36,572 nt of DNA from an uncultured Lachnospiraceae bacterium (GCA_947174185.1 CAMWHY010000014.1:1-36572), one strand, 5' to 3'. Shown: positions 23,561 through 32,449, counted from the first letter of the stretch. The notes: a model not told the origin generated them from the sequence alone. Program-made: numbers and translations.

Positions 23561-25018
23561 TCACATCCCGATTGATAAAAAAGATGGAACCATGATGACA
23601 ACCATGACGATACCCAGCATCAGGAACATGGGAAGCATCAGCTTGGAACCGGCTGTTTCCCCCAGTTGTTTTGCTTTGCTCTTTCTTTCTTCAAATGCAT
23701 CTTTTGCCTCCCGGTTCAATTCCGGTAAAAACCCCTTTGCCCCCAGCCTGACATTCTGTTCCAGCAGTGCGGCGAATTTAACATACTTCTGTACCTGACA
23801 CCGGCTTGCAAAATGCTGATATGCCTCTATCTCACCGATACCGCTTTCCATTTCATATAAAGTAAACAGCATCTCCTCATAAACATATCTGGCTGCCTGT
23901 CCCTTCTCCCTGCGTCGCCTGTAATCTGTCACAATCTTTTTCCATGCCCCTCTGACGGTCATACCCGCTCCGATAAAAAGCGTCATCTTACTGACCACCT
24001 CAGGATAATCTAACAACATTTGTTCGCTGCGTTCCCTTATCTTTTTATCCAGATCATTGCTCTGTCCCCAAAAGACAGCGGCACTGCAGCAAATGACAAG
24101 TAGCAGCAATATTAATGCATTCTGCTTTTTCTGCTCTGACCAGACCACCTTTACGCCATCTACCTCTTCCGGCAGAAGAATCTCCGTTTCCTCCGGCGAC
24201 CGGCTGACGACCTCATCCAGCCTTTGCTGTAGATCTCTTCTAATCTGCTCTTCCCTGCTAAGCTCCATCGGATAGATCATTAATGGAAAGCTATAGATCT
24301 CTACAAAATCCCTGTAACTAACTGTTGCTGATAATGTAATCAGCTCGCCCTCCTCTGAAATCTTCTCACCAAATACTCCATATCGGTCCAGTATGTCTTC
24401 ATTACTACTGTTCCACTTAATCTGAAATGGATAACCCTCTACTTCCCCAACTAAATTTACTTTGTGGCTGACCTGATCTGCCGACGCATTCTCCCCGAGG
24501 ACTACCCCTTCCAACGCTTCATAAAAGGAAGGGAGCATTTCCTGAATCTCATCCGCAGTATACTGCCTTTCTTCTATGGTAACCTCCATCGTCTGACCTG
24601 CATCTTCCCCAATCGACGCAGTAAGATATGCCGTATATTCTCCCTCAGAATATTCCCGCCGGTTTAGAAGCCTTCCATCCTGTAGATATCCGTTACCCTG
24701 ATCCTTGATCTCTATCAAAACGGCAATAACACAGCCGACAAATAATGTTAGAAGACAGAGCGCCGTCTTTTCTGCCAGAAACCATTTTATCTGAGCTTCC
24801 GTATTATCAGAAGGATGAAGCGTCCTAAGCTTCTCACCATCCTTAACAAAAACAGGCAGTTTACCGGCACGCCCTGCAATCCATACGCCCGCCCGGTAAA
24901 ACGGTCGTAGGAAAGCTGAAAGTTCATTTTCTTCCGGCAGATTTTCCTTCCTTGAAAGCAGGAGAAGGAAGACCTGTATTCCCAAAATAACCAAAATCCC
25001 AATGATCATCGATTTCAT
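23561..25018 (-). CDS. tadC: TadC-like pilus platform protein with a large extracytoplasmic insertion
   Basis: The 485-residue protein is much longer than usual TadC (about 300). Its C-terminal part (about 330-485) is a T2SF platform domain: LFIGAGMTVRGAWKKIV, YEEMLFTLYEMESGIGEIEAYQHFASRC and a final membrane helix. The N-terminal half has helices at 1-22 and 84-103, then about 195 residues outside the membrane (104-298) before a helix at 300-316. Inside this insertion, 198-249 (FQIKWNSSNEDILDRYGVFG...ITLSATVSY) has the pattern of an atrophied bacterial Ig domain. GKVVW-like VDGVKVVWSE at 286-295 may begin a second copy. AAGGA precedes the ATG. It would anchor the TadA motor together with TadB. 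Confidence 0.85.
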   Translation of the reverse strand: MKSMIIGILVILGIQVFLLLLSRKENLPEENELSAFLRPFYRAGVWIAGRAGKLPVFVKDGEKLRTLHPSDNTEAQIKWFLAEKTALCLLTLFVGCVIAVLIEIKDQGNGYLQDGRLLNRREYSEGEYTAYLTASIGEDAGQTMEVTIEERQYTADEIQEMLPSFYEALEGVVLGENASADQVSHKVNLVGEVEGYPFQIKWNSSNEDILDRYGVFGEKISEEGELITLSATVSYRDFVEIYSFPLMIYPMELSREEQIRRDLQQRLDEVVSRSPEETEILLPEEVDGVKVVWSEQKKQNALILLLLVICCSAAVFWGQSNDLDKKIRERSEQMLLDYPEVVSKMTLFIGAGMTVRGAWKKIVTDYRRRREKGQAARYVYEEMLFTLYEMESGIGEIEAYQHFASRCQVQKYVKFAALLEQNVRLGAKGFLPELNREAKDAFEERKSKAKQLGETAGSKLMLPMFLMLGIVMVVIMVPSFLSIGM

Positions 25019-25088
25019 TTCCTTTCCGTACCTATGCTGATTTGCAGATAATTAGCCATTTGAAATTTTATTACTTTAGTAAAATTCT

Positions 25089-25904
25089 CTATATATCTAT
25101 ATGGATGATTTTTTCCGCCAGCAGATATGCGGCAATATAGACAGCTAGCAGAACTGTCATGATTACAATTCCCACCAGATTATGATACATCCCGTCAAAA
25201 AATCCCGGCGAGGATACGTCAATATATAAAATGATTGCAAATGGCACAATATCCATGATCCCCTGTTCCAGACGCTTTGCGCTGATCATCGTAGTGATCT
25301 CCCGTTTGACCTCTATTTTGTCGCTGATGACATCCGCTGTATTTTTCAATATCCCCACAAGATTACCGCCGCTTTTCTTTGCGATATGAAACACCTCCGC
25401 AAAATCCCTGATATCCGCAACCTGACATCTTGCTGCAAAATCAGAGAGAACATCTTCGATATTGCGGTTATTCTTAAGCTCCAATGTCAGATGATAAAGC
25501 TCTTTCGCCATCATGGACTGTTTTCCATATAAAAGGCAGATATCCTGGTATGCATGGATAAATGCATTTTCTATGGAATATCCCGCCTGCAGCCCTGCAA
25601 TGACGGCATGCATCATCTCTTTGAACTGAAGATTCAATTCTTCCTTACGCCTGCGCAGCAAATCCTTTTTCTTTTGGCGCAGAAGAAAGAGCAAACCCGG
25701 TATCAGTAATAGCAGAAATACAATCAACGAACGGTAAAACACATAAGATACTAATGCTGCAATCCCCACTCCCTGCAAACCATATTTAAAGATTTCCCTG
25801 AAAGTCATCCGATAGCTATCGTAAGATTCCGGCTGCCCGAAGTTTTGCCACCGAGTAAAGTCTTTCCTTTGCCAAAAGGCTGCCTCTGATCTTTCCCTGC
25901 TCAT
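25089..25904 (-). CDS. tadB: TadB-like pilus platform protein
   Basis: The protein has two N-terminal membrane helices (YGLQGVGIAALVSYVFYRS and IVFLLLLIPGLLFLL), a cytosolic T2SF domain (FKEMMHAVIAGLQAGYSIENAF, VLSDFAARCQVADIRDFAEVF, KKSGGNLVGILKNTADVI) and two C-terminal helices, as in TadB. The start is difficult. An ATG at 25904 has AGGAGG nine bases upstream and keeps the SYDSYRMTFRE segment that resembles the usual TadB beginning; it overlaps tadA by 89 bases. The alternative ATG at 25808 follows the tadA stop by seven bases but has only a weak binding site and would lose that segment. I prefer 25904 with moderate certainty. TadB and TadC together form the inner-membrane platform. Confidence 0.83.
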   Translation of the reverse strand: MSRERSEAAFWQRKDFTRWQNFGQPESYDSYRMTFREIFKYGLQGVGIAALVSYVFYRSLIVFLLLLIPGLLFLLRQKKKDLLRRRKEELNLQFKEMMHAVIAGLQAGYSIENAFIHAYQDICLLYGKQSMMAKELYHLTLELKNNRNIEDVLSDFAARCQVADIRDFAEVFHIAKKSGGNLVGILKNTADVISDKIEVKREITTMISAKRLEQGIMDIVPFAIILYIDVSSPGFFDGMYHNLVGIVIMTVLLAVYIAAYLLAEKIIHIDI

Positions 25905-27048
25905 CTTCCCCATCCTCCTGAAACGCATATAATATGGAAGTTTTGATCTCATTATCTTCATAACCGAGCACCTCCACGATCTCCAGTACCTTTCTGCTCT
26001 TATCCCGAAGCCTTCCCAAATGTACGATAATGTCAATCCCGCTTGCGATCTGACCCCTGATCGCTGCCAGAGGAAGATCCATTGCCATCATAACCATCGT
26101 CTCCAGACGGGACAGCATATCCCTGGCACTGTTGGCATGACCGGTAGAAAGAGAACCGTCGTGACCGGTATTTAACGCCTGAATCATATCAATCGCCTCC
26201 CCTCCCCGCACTTCTCCCACGATGATCCGATCCGGACGCATCCGAAGGCTTGACTTGATCAGATCCCGGATGCTAATTGGCTCACAACCCTCTACATTGG
26301 CATTTCTGGTCTCCAAACGAACCAGATTCGACACTCCCAAAATCTGTAGTTCAGCACTGTCTTCTATTGTGATGATTCTTTCATCTTTCGGTATGAAATC
26401 AGACAATGCATTTAAAAATGTCGTCTTGCCGCTGCCGGTACCGCCGCTGATAAAAATGTTATACCCCGCTACCACAAGATCCCTTAGAAAATCAACAACT
26501 TCTTCGTTAATTGCCCCAAACTCAAGCAGATCCTTCATCTGAATCGGATGTTCCGGAAATCTCCGAATGGTAACGATCGGTCCGTTTAATGCCACTGGCG
26601 CAAGTACAATATTGACCCGGGAGCCATTTTCCAGTCTGGCATCCGCAATTGGCGATGCCTCATTTACTGTACGGTTGCACTTTGCAACGATCTGCTGGAT
26701 CACATCCTCTAACTTTCCCAGCGATTCAAAGGTTTTGTCCCATTGCATCAGCCTGCCATTACGCTCTATAAAAATATTATCTGTTCCATTGATCATAATC
26801 TCCGTGACGCTGGGATCAGAAGTCAGTTCTTCTAAAATATCCAGTTTTCTGATGGCATAAAACAATTCTTTGGAAAGCGCTTTCTTCTGCTCATAAACAA
26901 GACCATATTCCCGCCCTTTTTGGATAATTACCTGATCGATCAGCTCCCGGATCTCTTCATCCGTCATTTCCCTGGAAAGACTGATGCGCTCCTGTACTGC
27001 CTCTTTTAATTCTGTTTTAATCCTTTTTTCCGATTTTTTCTGATTCAC
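25816..27048 (-). CDS. tadA: TadA/CpaF-type secretion ATPase
   Basis: The 410-residue protein is a complete CpaF/TadA ATPase. The N-terminal region includes DPSVTEIMINGTDNIFIERNG (about 78-98). It is followed by Walker A SGGTGSGKTTF (201-211), the Asp box IITIEDSAEL, Walker B MRPDRIIVGEVRGGEA (about 270-284) and the His box GHDGSLSTGHANS (295-307). It hydrolyses ATP at the membrane to drive Flp pilus assembly. The start is GTG with GGAG six bases upstream. The gene follows tadZ after a 108-base gap and its 3' end probably overlaps tadB. All motifs look intact. Confidence 0.95.
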   Translation of the reverse strand: MNQKKSEKRIKTELKEAVQERISLSREMTDEEIRELIDQVIIQKGREYGLVYEQKKALSKELFYAIRKLDILEELTSDPSVTEIMINGTDNIFIERNGRLMQWDKTFESLGKLEDVIQQIVAKCNRTVNEASPIADARLENGSRVNIVLAPVALNGPIVTIRRFPEHPIQMKDLLEFGAINEEVVDFLRDLVVAGYNIFISGGTGSGKTTFLNALSDFIPKDERIITIEDSAELQILGVSNLVRLETRNANVEGCEPISIRDLIKSSLRMRPDRIIVGEVRGGEAIDMIQALNTGHDGSLSTGHANSARDMLSRLETMVMMAMDLPLAAIRGQIASGIDIIVHLGRLRDKSRKVLEIVEVLGYEDNEIKTSILYAFQEDGEDEQGKIRGSLLAKERLYSVAKLRAAGILR

Positions 27049-27156
27049 GATATACTCCGCCTATTTTTATGACCGCTTACTATATTATTTTCTCTGTGAT
27101 ACTCTTCTGTTTCCTGAAATATCCGCGTGCCATAACGCGATATGGCAATTGACAAA

Positions 27157-28152
27157 TTATGCCGGCATCACCACGATCTTTCTCACATAGTCCGCCAGCT
27201 CCCCATAACTCATCTCCTCCAATGTCGCGGGGAGAGATTTAAAAATAGGAAACTCCAGCTTTTTGGTTTTACTAATGATATCCTGATATTCCTGCCGTTC
27301 CAAAAGATCTTCGTATTCTTTCATTTTGTGGCGTGCCACACCGTCCGTCCGATTTAATGTGTAGATATAACTGCATTCCCGCAAAACGTCAGGAAGTCCC
27401 TGCACCAACTCCGAAAGATCCAGAATGATGACATCATAATTGGCGCATTCCTTCAAACTATGGATCAGTAAAAGCCAATCTTCCGCCTTTACTGCCGCAA
27501 TATCCATATAGGAATATGCAGGTGCCACATAATTCAGGCCATTTACATTGGACACCATGCTTTCCAGTTTATATAAAAACCGTTCTTTTCCATTGCCCAG
27601 AAAATATACAAGATCTGTCAGATCCTTTTCCTCTTCTCTGCCAAGCAGTCCGGACAATCCGGAAAACGGTTCAAAATTCAGATATAAAACACTCTGCTTT
27701 TTTGCCAGAAACTGTCCCAAAAGAAGGGAAAAAGAAGTCTGGATACCCCTTCCAAGGGGCGAATACACACCGATCAGACTGCTATCCTTTTGCGTCGTTC
27801 CATGTATCTTTACCGTGCCATTCCATTCTGCATATAGCTCCAGGATCTTCTTCCGAATCATCTCTGCAGACTGATATTTACGGATGATCCTCTCTGCTTT
27901 GCCGGTCATACTGCCTTTATCCTGCAAAAGTATGATCATCCCGGAAGATTTCTTTTCTGCCAGATCCTGAAACATACTTTCTCCAGCCAAAACAACTTCA
28001 AATTCTTTTTTAGCATTTTCTTTCTGAAATTCCCCTAGATTCCCATAGATACTGACAGAAAAAGGGAAAGAACTTCGGCTGATCAGATACTGCTGCAGTT
28101 TCTCCATATATTTTTCATCGGGATCACAGATTGCTAAACGATCGTTTTTCAA
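27157..28152 (-). CDS. tadZ: TadZ/CpaE-like protein with degenerate nucleotide-binding loop
   Basis: The 331-residue protein has an N-terminal receiver-like part (RLAICDPDEKYMEKLQQYL; about 1-110) and a C-terminal MinD/ParA-like domain, the CpaE/TadZ layout. The P-loop reads GVYSPLGRGIQTSFSLL (128-144): both lysines of the usual KGGxGKT are replaced (Leu and Gln), although the later LYLNFEPFSGLSG and YDVIILDLSEL motifs remain. TadZ proteins place the Tad machinery in the cell and atypical loops are known in the family, but loss of both lysines suggests weak or no ATP hydrolysis. The start is a TTG with AGGAGG eight bases upstream. It begins 11 bases after the first peptidase gene. Confidence 0.82.
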   Translation of the reverse strand: MKNDRLAICDPDEKYMEKLQQYLISRSSFPFSVSIYGNLGEFQKENAKKEFEVVLAGESMFQDLAEKKSSGMIILLQDKGSMTGKAERIIRKYQSAEMIRKKILELYAEWNGTVKIHGTTQKDSSLIGVYSPLGRGIQTSFSLLLGQFLAKKQSVLYLNFEPFSGLSGLLGREEEKDLTDLVYFLGNGKERFLYKLESMVSNVNGLNYVAPAYSYMDIAAVKAEDWLLLIHSLKECANYDVIILDLSELVQGLPDVLRECSYIYTLNRTDGVARHKMKEYEDLLERQEYQDIISKTKKLEFPIFKSLPATLEEMSYGELADYVRKIVVMPA

Positions 28153-28163
28153 AACAATTCCTC

Positions 28164-28982
28164 CTAACTTATCTGGGCGATCAAAAATGCAATCAGGATA
28201 GCAATGCTATAATGGATGACACATCCTTGATCTCCTGTCTTTCTTTTATACTGCATTTGCTTTTTCTTATTGATATCATCTAAATTACTAAATTGATTGG
28301 TAATACTAAATTGAAATTTCTGACTATTATAATTCAATAGATTTGATTGATTGAGTTGACTCAGACAATAATATTTTTGATCGATTTCTCCTATCTGATC
28401 TTTGTTATTACTATCTTTTAATTGATTAGCAGTTCTTATCTGCTCTATATGATCTCTTTCTTTTTGTCTGTTTTTGTCCGCCTTAGTAAATCTAAGGAAC
28501 CATATAAAATTTTTTTGTAGATGACCGACCGCCTCCTTTTTCAATTTATTGTCTGTTAAAAATGCCATTTTTGCAGCTTTCCCTGCGGAATTAAGAAATA
28601 CCTCCTTTCCCAGATTTTTTGCGGATTTTTTTCGCCGAAGAGCGAACAAGATACTTCCTTTGATAATTCCCATCGCCGCGCCAGCGAATAGGGAATAGAT
28701 AGAAATTATGATGCCCTGCTTCCATCCAAGAACTATTGCGATAACGGAAAGAAGCTTGATATCCCCTGCTCCCAGGCATCTGATCATATATAACGGGAAC
28801 AGAATCAAAATACTGCCGATAAGATCTTTTACGGCTCCGAACATTCCTGGCGGACCGGCTCTGTACAGTTGATAGATCACACCGCCCGCCATTCCTGCCA
28901 TCGTCAAAACGTTAGGTATTCTGTATGTCCTGAGGTCTAAAATCACCGCCAGAACCAGAAAAAAAAATAATCCTGCAATCAT
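28164..28982 (-). CDS. Prepilin peptidase (A24 family) with Asn/Gln/Lys-rich insertion, first Tad gene
   Basis: The 272-residue protein begins with a short A24 peptidase: LDLRTYRIPN with catalytic Asp16 and LGAGDIKLL with catalytic Asp74, then two more helices to about residue 115. Normal members then finish with one more helix. Here about 135 hydrophilic residues rich in Asn, Gln, Lys and Asp (116-250) come before the last helix IHYSIAILIAFLIAQ. The insertion DNA is unusually AT-rich. The ATG at 28982 has GAGG five bases upstream; an ATG at 29036 would add a Cys/Met-rich leader without a binding site. It would process Flp and TadE-like leaders, and it is the first gene of the Tad run. Confidence 0.82.
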   Translation of the reverse strand: MIAGLFFFLVLAVILDLRTYRIPNVLTMAGMAGGVIYQLYRAGPPGMFGAVKDLIGSILILFPLYMIRCLGAGDIKLLSVIAIVLGWKQGIIISIYSLFAGAAMGIIKGSILFALRRKKSAKNLGKEVFLNSAGKAAKMAFLTDNKLKKEAVGHLQKNFIWFLRFTKADKNRQKERDHIEQIRTANQLKDSNNKDQIGEIDQKYYCLSQLNQSNLLNYNSQKFQFSITNQFSNLDDINKKKQMQYKRKTGDQGCVIHYSIAILIAFLIAQIS

Positions 28983-29446
28983 CGTTACCTCACATATTTT
29001 ACACATTTCACACATCTCAAGCATTACATACCGCATTTGAAGAAAAGGACATTAAATTTGTTATAAAACACTAAAATGCAACATAATTCGTAAATCTTTG
29101 TTTCTTGGGAAAATCCGTTAATAAAACATAACCCTCAGATTCTAATAGGTTGTAACAGATTTTTGCAGAAGATCCTGCTTTGACTTTTCGTTTTGACTTG
29201 TTTTGTATCCTATCACAATATTTTTTGTTTGTCCAGAAAAATTTTTAAAATTTCTGTTTTTTTACAAAACGTCTTAATTTTTGACTGTTTTAAAAATTTT
29301 ACTTGGTTTCATTTTAATTTTAATAAAATTTTTGTTTTGTTAATATGTGTGCAAACCTGCGTCAAATCTATCTATTTCCACGTTTCCGGGAGATACGTTT
29401 TAATCCATGAGCATCCACCGGCATTTCTAAGGAAGCACTGCTTTGA
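28983..29446 (-). other. AT-rich leader region upstream of the Tad locus
   Basis: About 460 bases separate the first Tad gene from the phosphatase gene, both on the minus strand. The middle (about 29200-29345) is extremely T-rich on the plus strand (A-rich on the transcribed strand) with several TTTTGACTT-like repeats. I found no open frame and no promoter good enough to name. A small inverted repeat (ACTGC...GCAGT, 29437-29456) spans the phosphatase stop codon but lacks a T run. The Tad promoter must lie here unless transcription reads through. Confidence 0.5.
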
Positions 29447-29902
29447 TCAATGCAGTCTTAGATATGCAAGAAGCCCCTCACAACTTTCTGAAACATCTTT
29501 ATATGTTGCATCAAAATTTCCTGTATACCATGGATCAGCAATATCTTCATTCGAGCCGACAAAAGTTTTGAACTTGTATAGCTTACCGTCCGGGTCGCCT
29601 TTTAGTATCCGGTTAAGATTTCTCATATTCCATTCATCCATACCGATGATATAATCAAACCGGTCGTAATCCGCCCATGAAATCTGTCTGGCCTTATGAG
29701 GAAGCACGGGAATATCCACCTCTTTTAATTTTCTTACCGTTCCATAATGGGGAGGATTGCCAATTTCCTCAGTGCTTGTAGCCATAGAATCAATATAAAA
29801 TTGATCAGCAATCCCCATGGTATTTACCATGTGTTGAAGCACAAACTGGCTCATGGGGCTGCGACAGATGTTGCCGTGGCAGACAAAAAGTATCTTAACC
29901 AT
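29447..29902 (-). CDS. Low-molecular-weight protein tyrosine phosphatase
   Basis: The 151-residue cytosolic protein begins MVKILFVCHGNICRSPMSQF, with the phosphate loop C-x5-R complete (Cys8, Arg14, Ser15). It has the general-acid Asp in the ADPWYTGNF motif near the C-terminus and the usual family length. It should remove phosphate from tyrosine (or arginine) residues of proteins. AGGAGG lies ten bases before the ATG. Its first 12 codons and about 125 bases upstream are duplicated 2.7 kb away at 32558-32717, where the coding part is broken. Confidence 0.92.
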   Translation of the reverse strand: MVKILFVCHGNICRSPMSQFVLQHMVNTMGIADQFYIDSMATSTEEIGNPPHYGTVRKLKEVDIPVLPHKARQISWADYDRFDYIIGMDEWNMRNLNRILKGDPDGKLYKFKTFVGSNEDIADPWYTGNFDATYKDVSESCEGLLAYLRLH

Positions 29903-30025
29903 GTTTATTTTTCCTCCTGAAATGCTCTGGTTTGCTTATGCTTTGGCACGGTTTACCCTTTCTGTGGAAATTAAAAATGTAACGCAAATGACAAAATGGG
30001 GCAAATTTATGCCATCAATCGTAGT
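29865..30025. repeat. Direct repeat copy 1 (phosphatase 5' end and leader)
   Basis: This 161-base segment matches 32558-32717 in the same orientation. Conserved blocks are CCGTGGCAGAC at the phosphatase loop, TTTGGCACG in the middle and CAAAATGGGGCAAAT followed by ATCGTAG at the far end. The two copies are nearly equal in length but quite diverged. They enclose about 2.5 kb with two genes. Confidence 0.6.
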
Positions 30026-30052
30026 GAAAACATAATAGCAGTATAGCGATAG

Positions 30053-31318
30053 TTATTCGGTTTCTGGAAGATAATAAACCTTACCATCTTTGGCTATAAG
30101 TTGAACATCTGCATCATACAATTCTGTAGCATCCATATAGTGCGAATCTTCATAACCTGATGCCTGAGCAGTTATCATTCTTGCCGTTTCCTTTTCTATG
30201 GGACGGAAATTAAAATCATCGTTAAATAACCCTGGCAAAAAATATATAACTCTATCGAAACCTACTCTCTTGCGGCAAATTTTATCTGTATCAACACCTA
30301 AATGTTCCGTAATTCCCTGATGCCAAGCTGTAAGTAATTCTTGGGTATCGTTAACCTGCTTTTTATATGTTGGAAGCAACGCAATACACTGCTCTCTTGA
30401 AACTGCTCCAAGATGTAGTGTATATCTTAAATCAGATATTTTATACAAAACATCAAGTAGAGATTTTTGGTACATAAACCAATTCTGTGCATTCTCTAAT
30501 GCCTTTTCATATTCTTCATAACCAAGTTCTGTTTTCTCAGCAAAGCCAGCAAGTGTCAGATTTGCTTGACCCAGAAGCTGGGTGCATTCTTCTTCTAAAC
30601 TATCCAGTTGTGCAATCTTAAAAAGTCTTAATTCATCGTTCTCAAGAATCTCAGTCTGGAAATCTGCTATTTTTTTAACATGGACAACAAGAGAAAATAC
30701 TCTGCTTCGATATTCATTATCCAAAAAATTTGTAATCTGAGATATTTGATCATTAATAACACCAAGTTCAGTATTTATCTGTGTCATATAATACTGGCCT
30801 ACAACTATTGATGCAACTCCCATCGCAGCCGTTACAGAATTTGCTACTACTTCTCCTTTTTGAGCCTGAACTGCCACAAAATTTGCATGACCCTGAAGGC
30901 CATCAACTCCATGATAAAAGCCTCTAACAGCACCTTCCATTGCTTTTGAGTTTGTCAGTTTGGCACCCGCTGGAATTATCGCTCTGTACAAAACCTCACT
31001 ATTTGCATGTGCTACATTATTTACCGCATTTCCAGCTTGCGCTAAACCAGGAATCAGATTATTTATATGAGCAAGTACTTTACTATCGGTGATTTCAACA
31101 AGCTTACTTTCATCCTTGATCGCCCTTACCGGAAGCATCTCCAATTGAATAATCAATTCATTCTGTTCTTTTATATTTAGCAATTCAGACTTTGCTTTTT
31201 CCTCTTGTGGTTCAACTAATTCACTCAGAATTTCATTTTTCTTTTTTGATTTTAGGATTAATATCACGCAAAAAGCAATTACTGCAACAGCACAAATCCC
31301 AATACCTATGTATTCCAT
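30053..31318 (-). CDS. Membrane-anchored protein of unknown function with coiled-coil-like body
   Basis: The 421-residue protein has one N-terminal membrane helix (about 3-22) followed by lysines, so the rest is probably cytosolic. A helical Glu/Lys-rich part (25-60), a Gly/Ala-rich region (LIPGLAQAGNAVNNVAHANS, about 89-108; NSVTAAMGVASIVVGQYYM, about 160-178) and long helices around 180-330 follow. The C-terminus ends in beta-like ADVQLIAKDGKVYYLPE. No family name comes to mind. AGGGGG lies about 11 bases before the ATG. It follows a PD-(D/E)XK nuclease gene by 95 bases with a shared promoter candidate, and both lie between the phosphatase repeats. A membrane-linked defence role is possible by context only. 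Confidence 0.7.
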   Translation of the reverse strand: MEYIGIGICAVAVIAFCVILILKSKKKNEILSELVEPQEEKAKSELLNIKEQNELIIQLEMLPVRAIKDESKLVEITDSKVLAHINNLIPGLAQAGNAVNNVAHANSEVLYRAIIPAGAKLTNSKAMEGAVRGFYHGVDGLQGHANFVAVQAQKGEVVANSVTAAMGVASIVVGQYYMTQINTELGVINDQISQITNFLDNEYRSRVFSLVVHVKKIADFQTEILENDELRLFKIAQLDSLEEECTQLLGQANLTLAGFAEKTELGYEEYEKALENAQNWFMYQKSLLDVLYKISDLRYTLHLGAVSREQCIALLPTYKKQVNDTQELLTAWHQGITEHLGVDTDKICRKRVGFDRVIYFLPGLFNDDFNFRPIEKETARMITAQASGYEDSHYMDATELYDADVQLIAKDGKVYYLPETE

Positions 31319-31413
31319 ATATGTTCATACCCCCTATCATTTCTATAATGGGCTTTGTCATTTTTGCATAAATATCATCTATCCTATCCACACAATATAT
31401 CCCTACCTTCTTT

Positions 31414-32184
31414 CTACTCATTGTACTTTTCCATATATTCTTTTCTAATTTCAGACAAACTCTTTCCAGAACTCTTCTGAATTGCAAACTTATATGTCTC
31501 GACCGCCTGCCATCCCGTCAGACCTTTCAACCACTTAAGCATGGACATCTCTTCTCCCTCAACAGATACATGACCATTGGCAAGTAACTCTGACTCCGAA
31601 TCATATCCTTTAGCTGTGAGGATATCCCCAGCAGAAACGACACCCCACTCAAGCATATCCGCAATCTTCGGAAGTGCCTTTCTTTCTAATGAACCAGACG
31701 GCTTTCTCATTTCCTTGACCCAGTCATTTGGCTGCTCAATTATTTCAAACTTGGGAGCCGGCTCGGAATCACCAATCTTGAATAGCTTTATCTCACAAAG
31801 AATAAACCCTATTCTCTCATCAGTATGATTGTTGAGCCACTCAATTGCAGCCCTATGTTCCGACCGTGCTTTTCTCACAAGCCATATTACAAGGTCGGCA
31901 GACTTCCCGGATGCATATGTGATGAGTTTTCCAAGATGATCATGATCTGTCTCTTCCAGTTGATTCTCAATGATTATTTTTTTGCCTGTATCTGCATCTG
32001 TAGCAAAAATATCCACATTAAAATCACCAACAGAACTTTCCGTCTCTTCTATTAAAATATCTATACCTACAGTTTCGCTTAAAACACCAATATTTTTTGC
32101 AAGCCAAGGTGTAAAGTCACGAGCCTCATGAGGCCATACTTCTCGTAGGTCTTTTATTTCCTTAAGGGTGCCAAGTTCTATCAT
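31414..32184 (-). CDS. DUF4268-like PD-(D/E)XK nuclease
   Basis: The 256-residue protein starts MIELGTLKEIKDLREVWPHEARDFTPWLAKN. It contains a PD-(D/E)XK core: Asp in VGDFNVDIFATD, then TGKKIIIENQLEETDHDHLGKLITYASG, where E-x-Q supplies the catalytic Glu/Gln. This is followed by VIWLVRKARSEHRAAIEWLNNHT. The block matches the N-terminal part of DUF4268 proteins, seen near restriction and defence genes. The C-terminal 100 residues include LEWGVVSAGDILTAKGYDSESELLANGHV, perhaps a DNA-binding part. The ATG at 32184 is preferred over a TTG at 32205 because GGTGG lies just upstream and the family begins there. DNA cleavage or end recognition is the likely activity; the target is unknown. Confidence 0.82.
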   Translation of the reverse strand: MIELGTLKEIKDLREVWPHEARDFTPWLAKNIGVLSETVGIDILIEETESSVGDFNVDIFATDADTGKKIIIENQLEETDHDHLGKLITYASGKSADLVIWLVRKARSEHRAAIEWLNNHTDERIGFILCEIKLFKIGDSEPAPKFEIIEQPNDWVKEMRKPSGSLERKALPKIADMLEWGVVSAGDILTAKGYDSESELLANGHVSVEGEEMSMLKWLKGLTGWQAVETYKFAIQKSSGKSLSEIRKEYMEKYNE

Positions 32185-32234
32185 ATCTGCCACCATCCTT
32201 TGCAAATAAAGTAAACTGCTTTAACTTAAATTTT

Positions 32235-32265
32235 ATCATAACAGTCGTGTTTTTACCAGTAAAAA
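32235..32265 (-). promoter_or_regulatory. Promoter with overlapping 7+2+7 palindrome for the nuclease/membrane-protein genes
   Basis: On the minus strand TTTACT (32258-32263) and TATGAT (32235-32240) are 17 bases apart, about 50 bases upstream of the nuclease start. A perfect palindrome, TTTTTAC-CA-GTAAAAA (32250-32265), covers the -35 box, which suits control by a dimeric repressor. No dedicated regulator gene lies beside it. Confidence 0.55.
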
Positions 32266-32413
32266 GCACCGTCACTTTGCTACCATTCATAAATTCAAAT
32301 TTGAATAACCTCACTCCATAGTCAACAACTATCAACTACTAAACATCCGTAAATTATATTTACAAAAAAATCTTAATACTATCTTTACACCAGACTCAAT
32401 CCTTTCCATAAGC

Positions 32414-32449
32414 AAATAGCAGCTTCCTTACTCTTGGAAACTGCTATTT
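32414..32449 (+). terminator. Terminator-like hairpin without an upstream plus-strand gene
   Basis: AAATAGCAG (32414-32422) pairs with CTGCTATTT (32441-32449), and TTCC/GGAA extends the stem after one mismatch; the loop is eight bases. TTTTA follows on the plus strand, as in intrinsic terminators, but no plus-strand gene precedes it. It may be a leftover of a lost gene or act on antisense transcription. The rest of 32266-32556 shows nothing I can name. Confidence 0.5.

Noticed and set aside
25905..26036. Longest possible tadB start at 26036
   Set aside because: It would overlap tadA by 221 bases. The ATG at 25904 has AGGAGG at proper distance and already includes the family-like beginning.
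28983..29446. A c-di-GMP riboswitch or other known leader RNA before the Tad genes
   Set aside because: I looked for a compact paired structure with conserved riboswitch-like blocks and saw only A/T-rich sequence without convincing stems.
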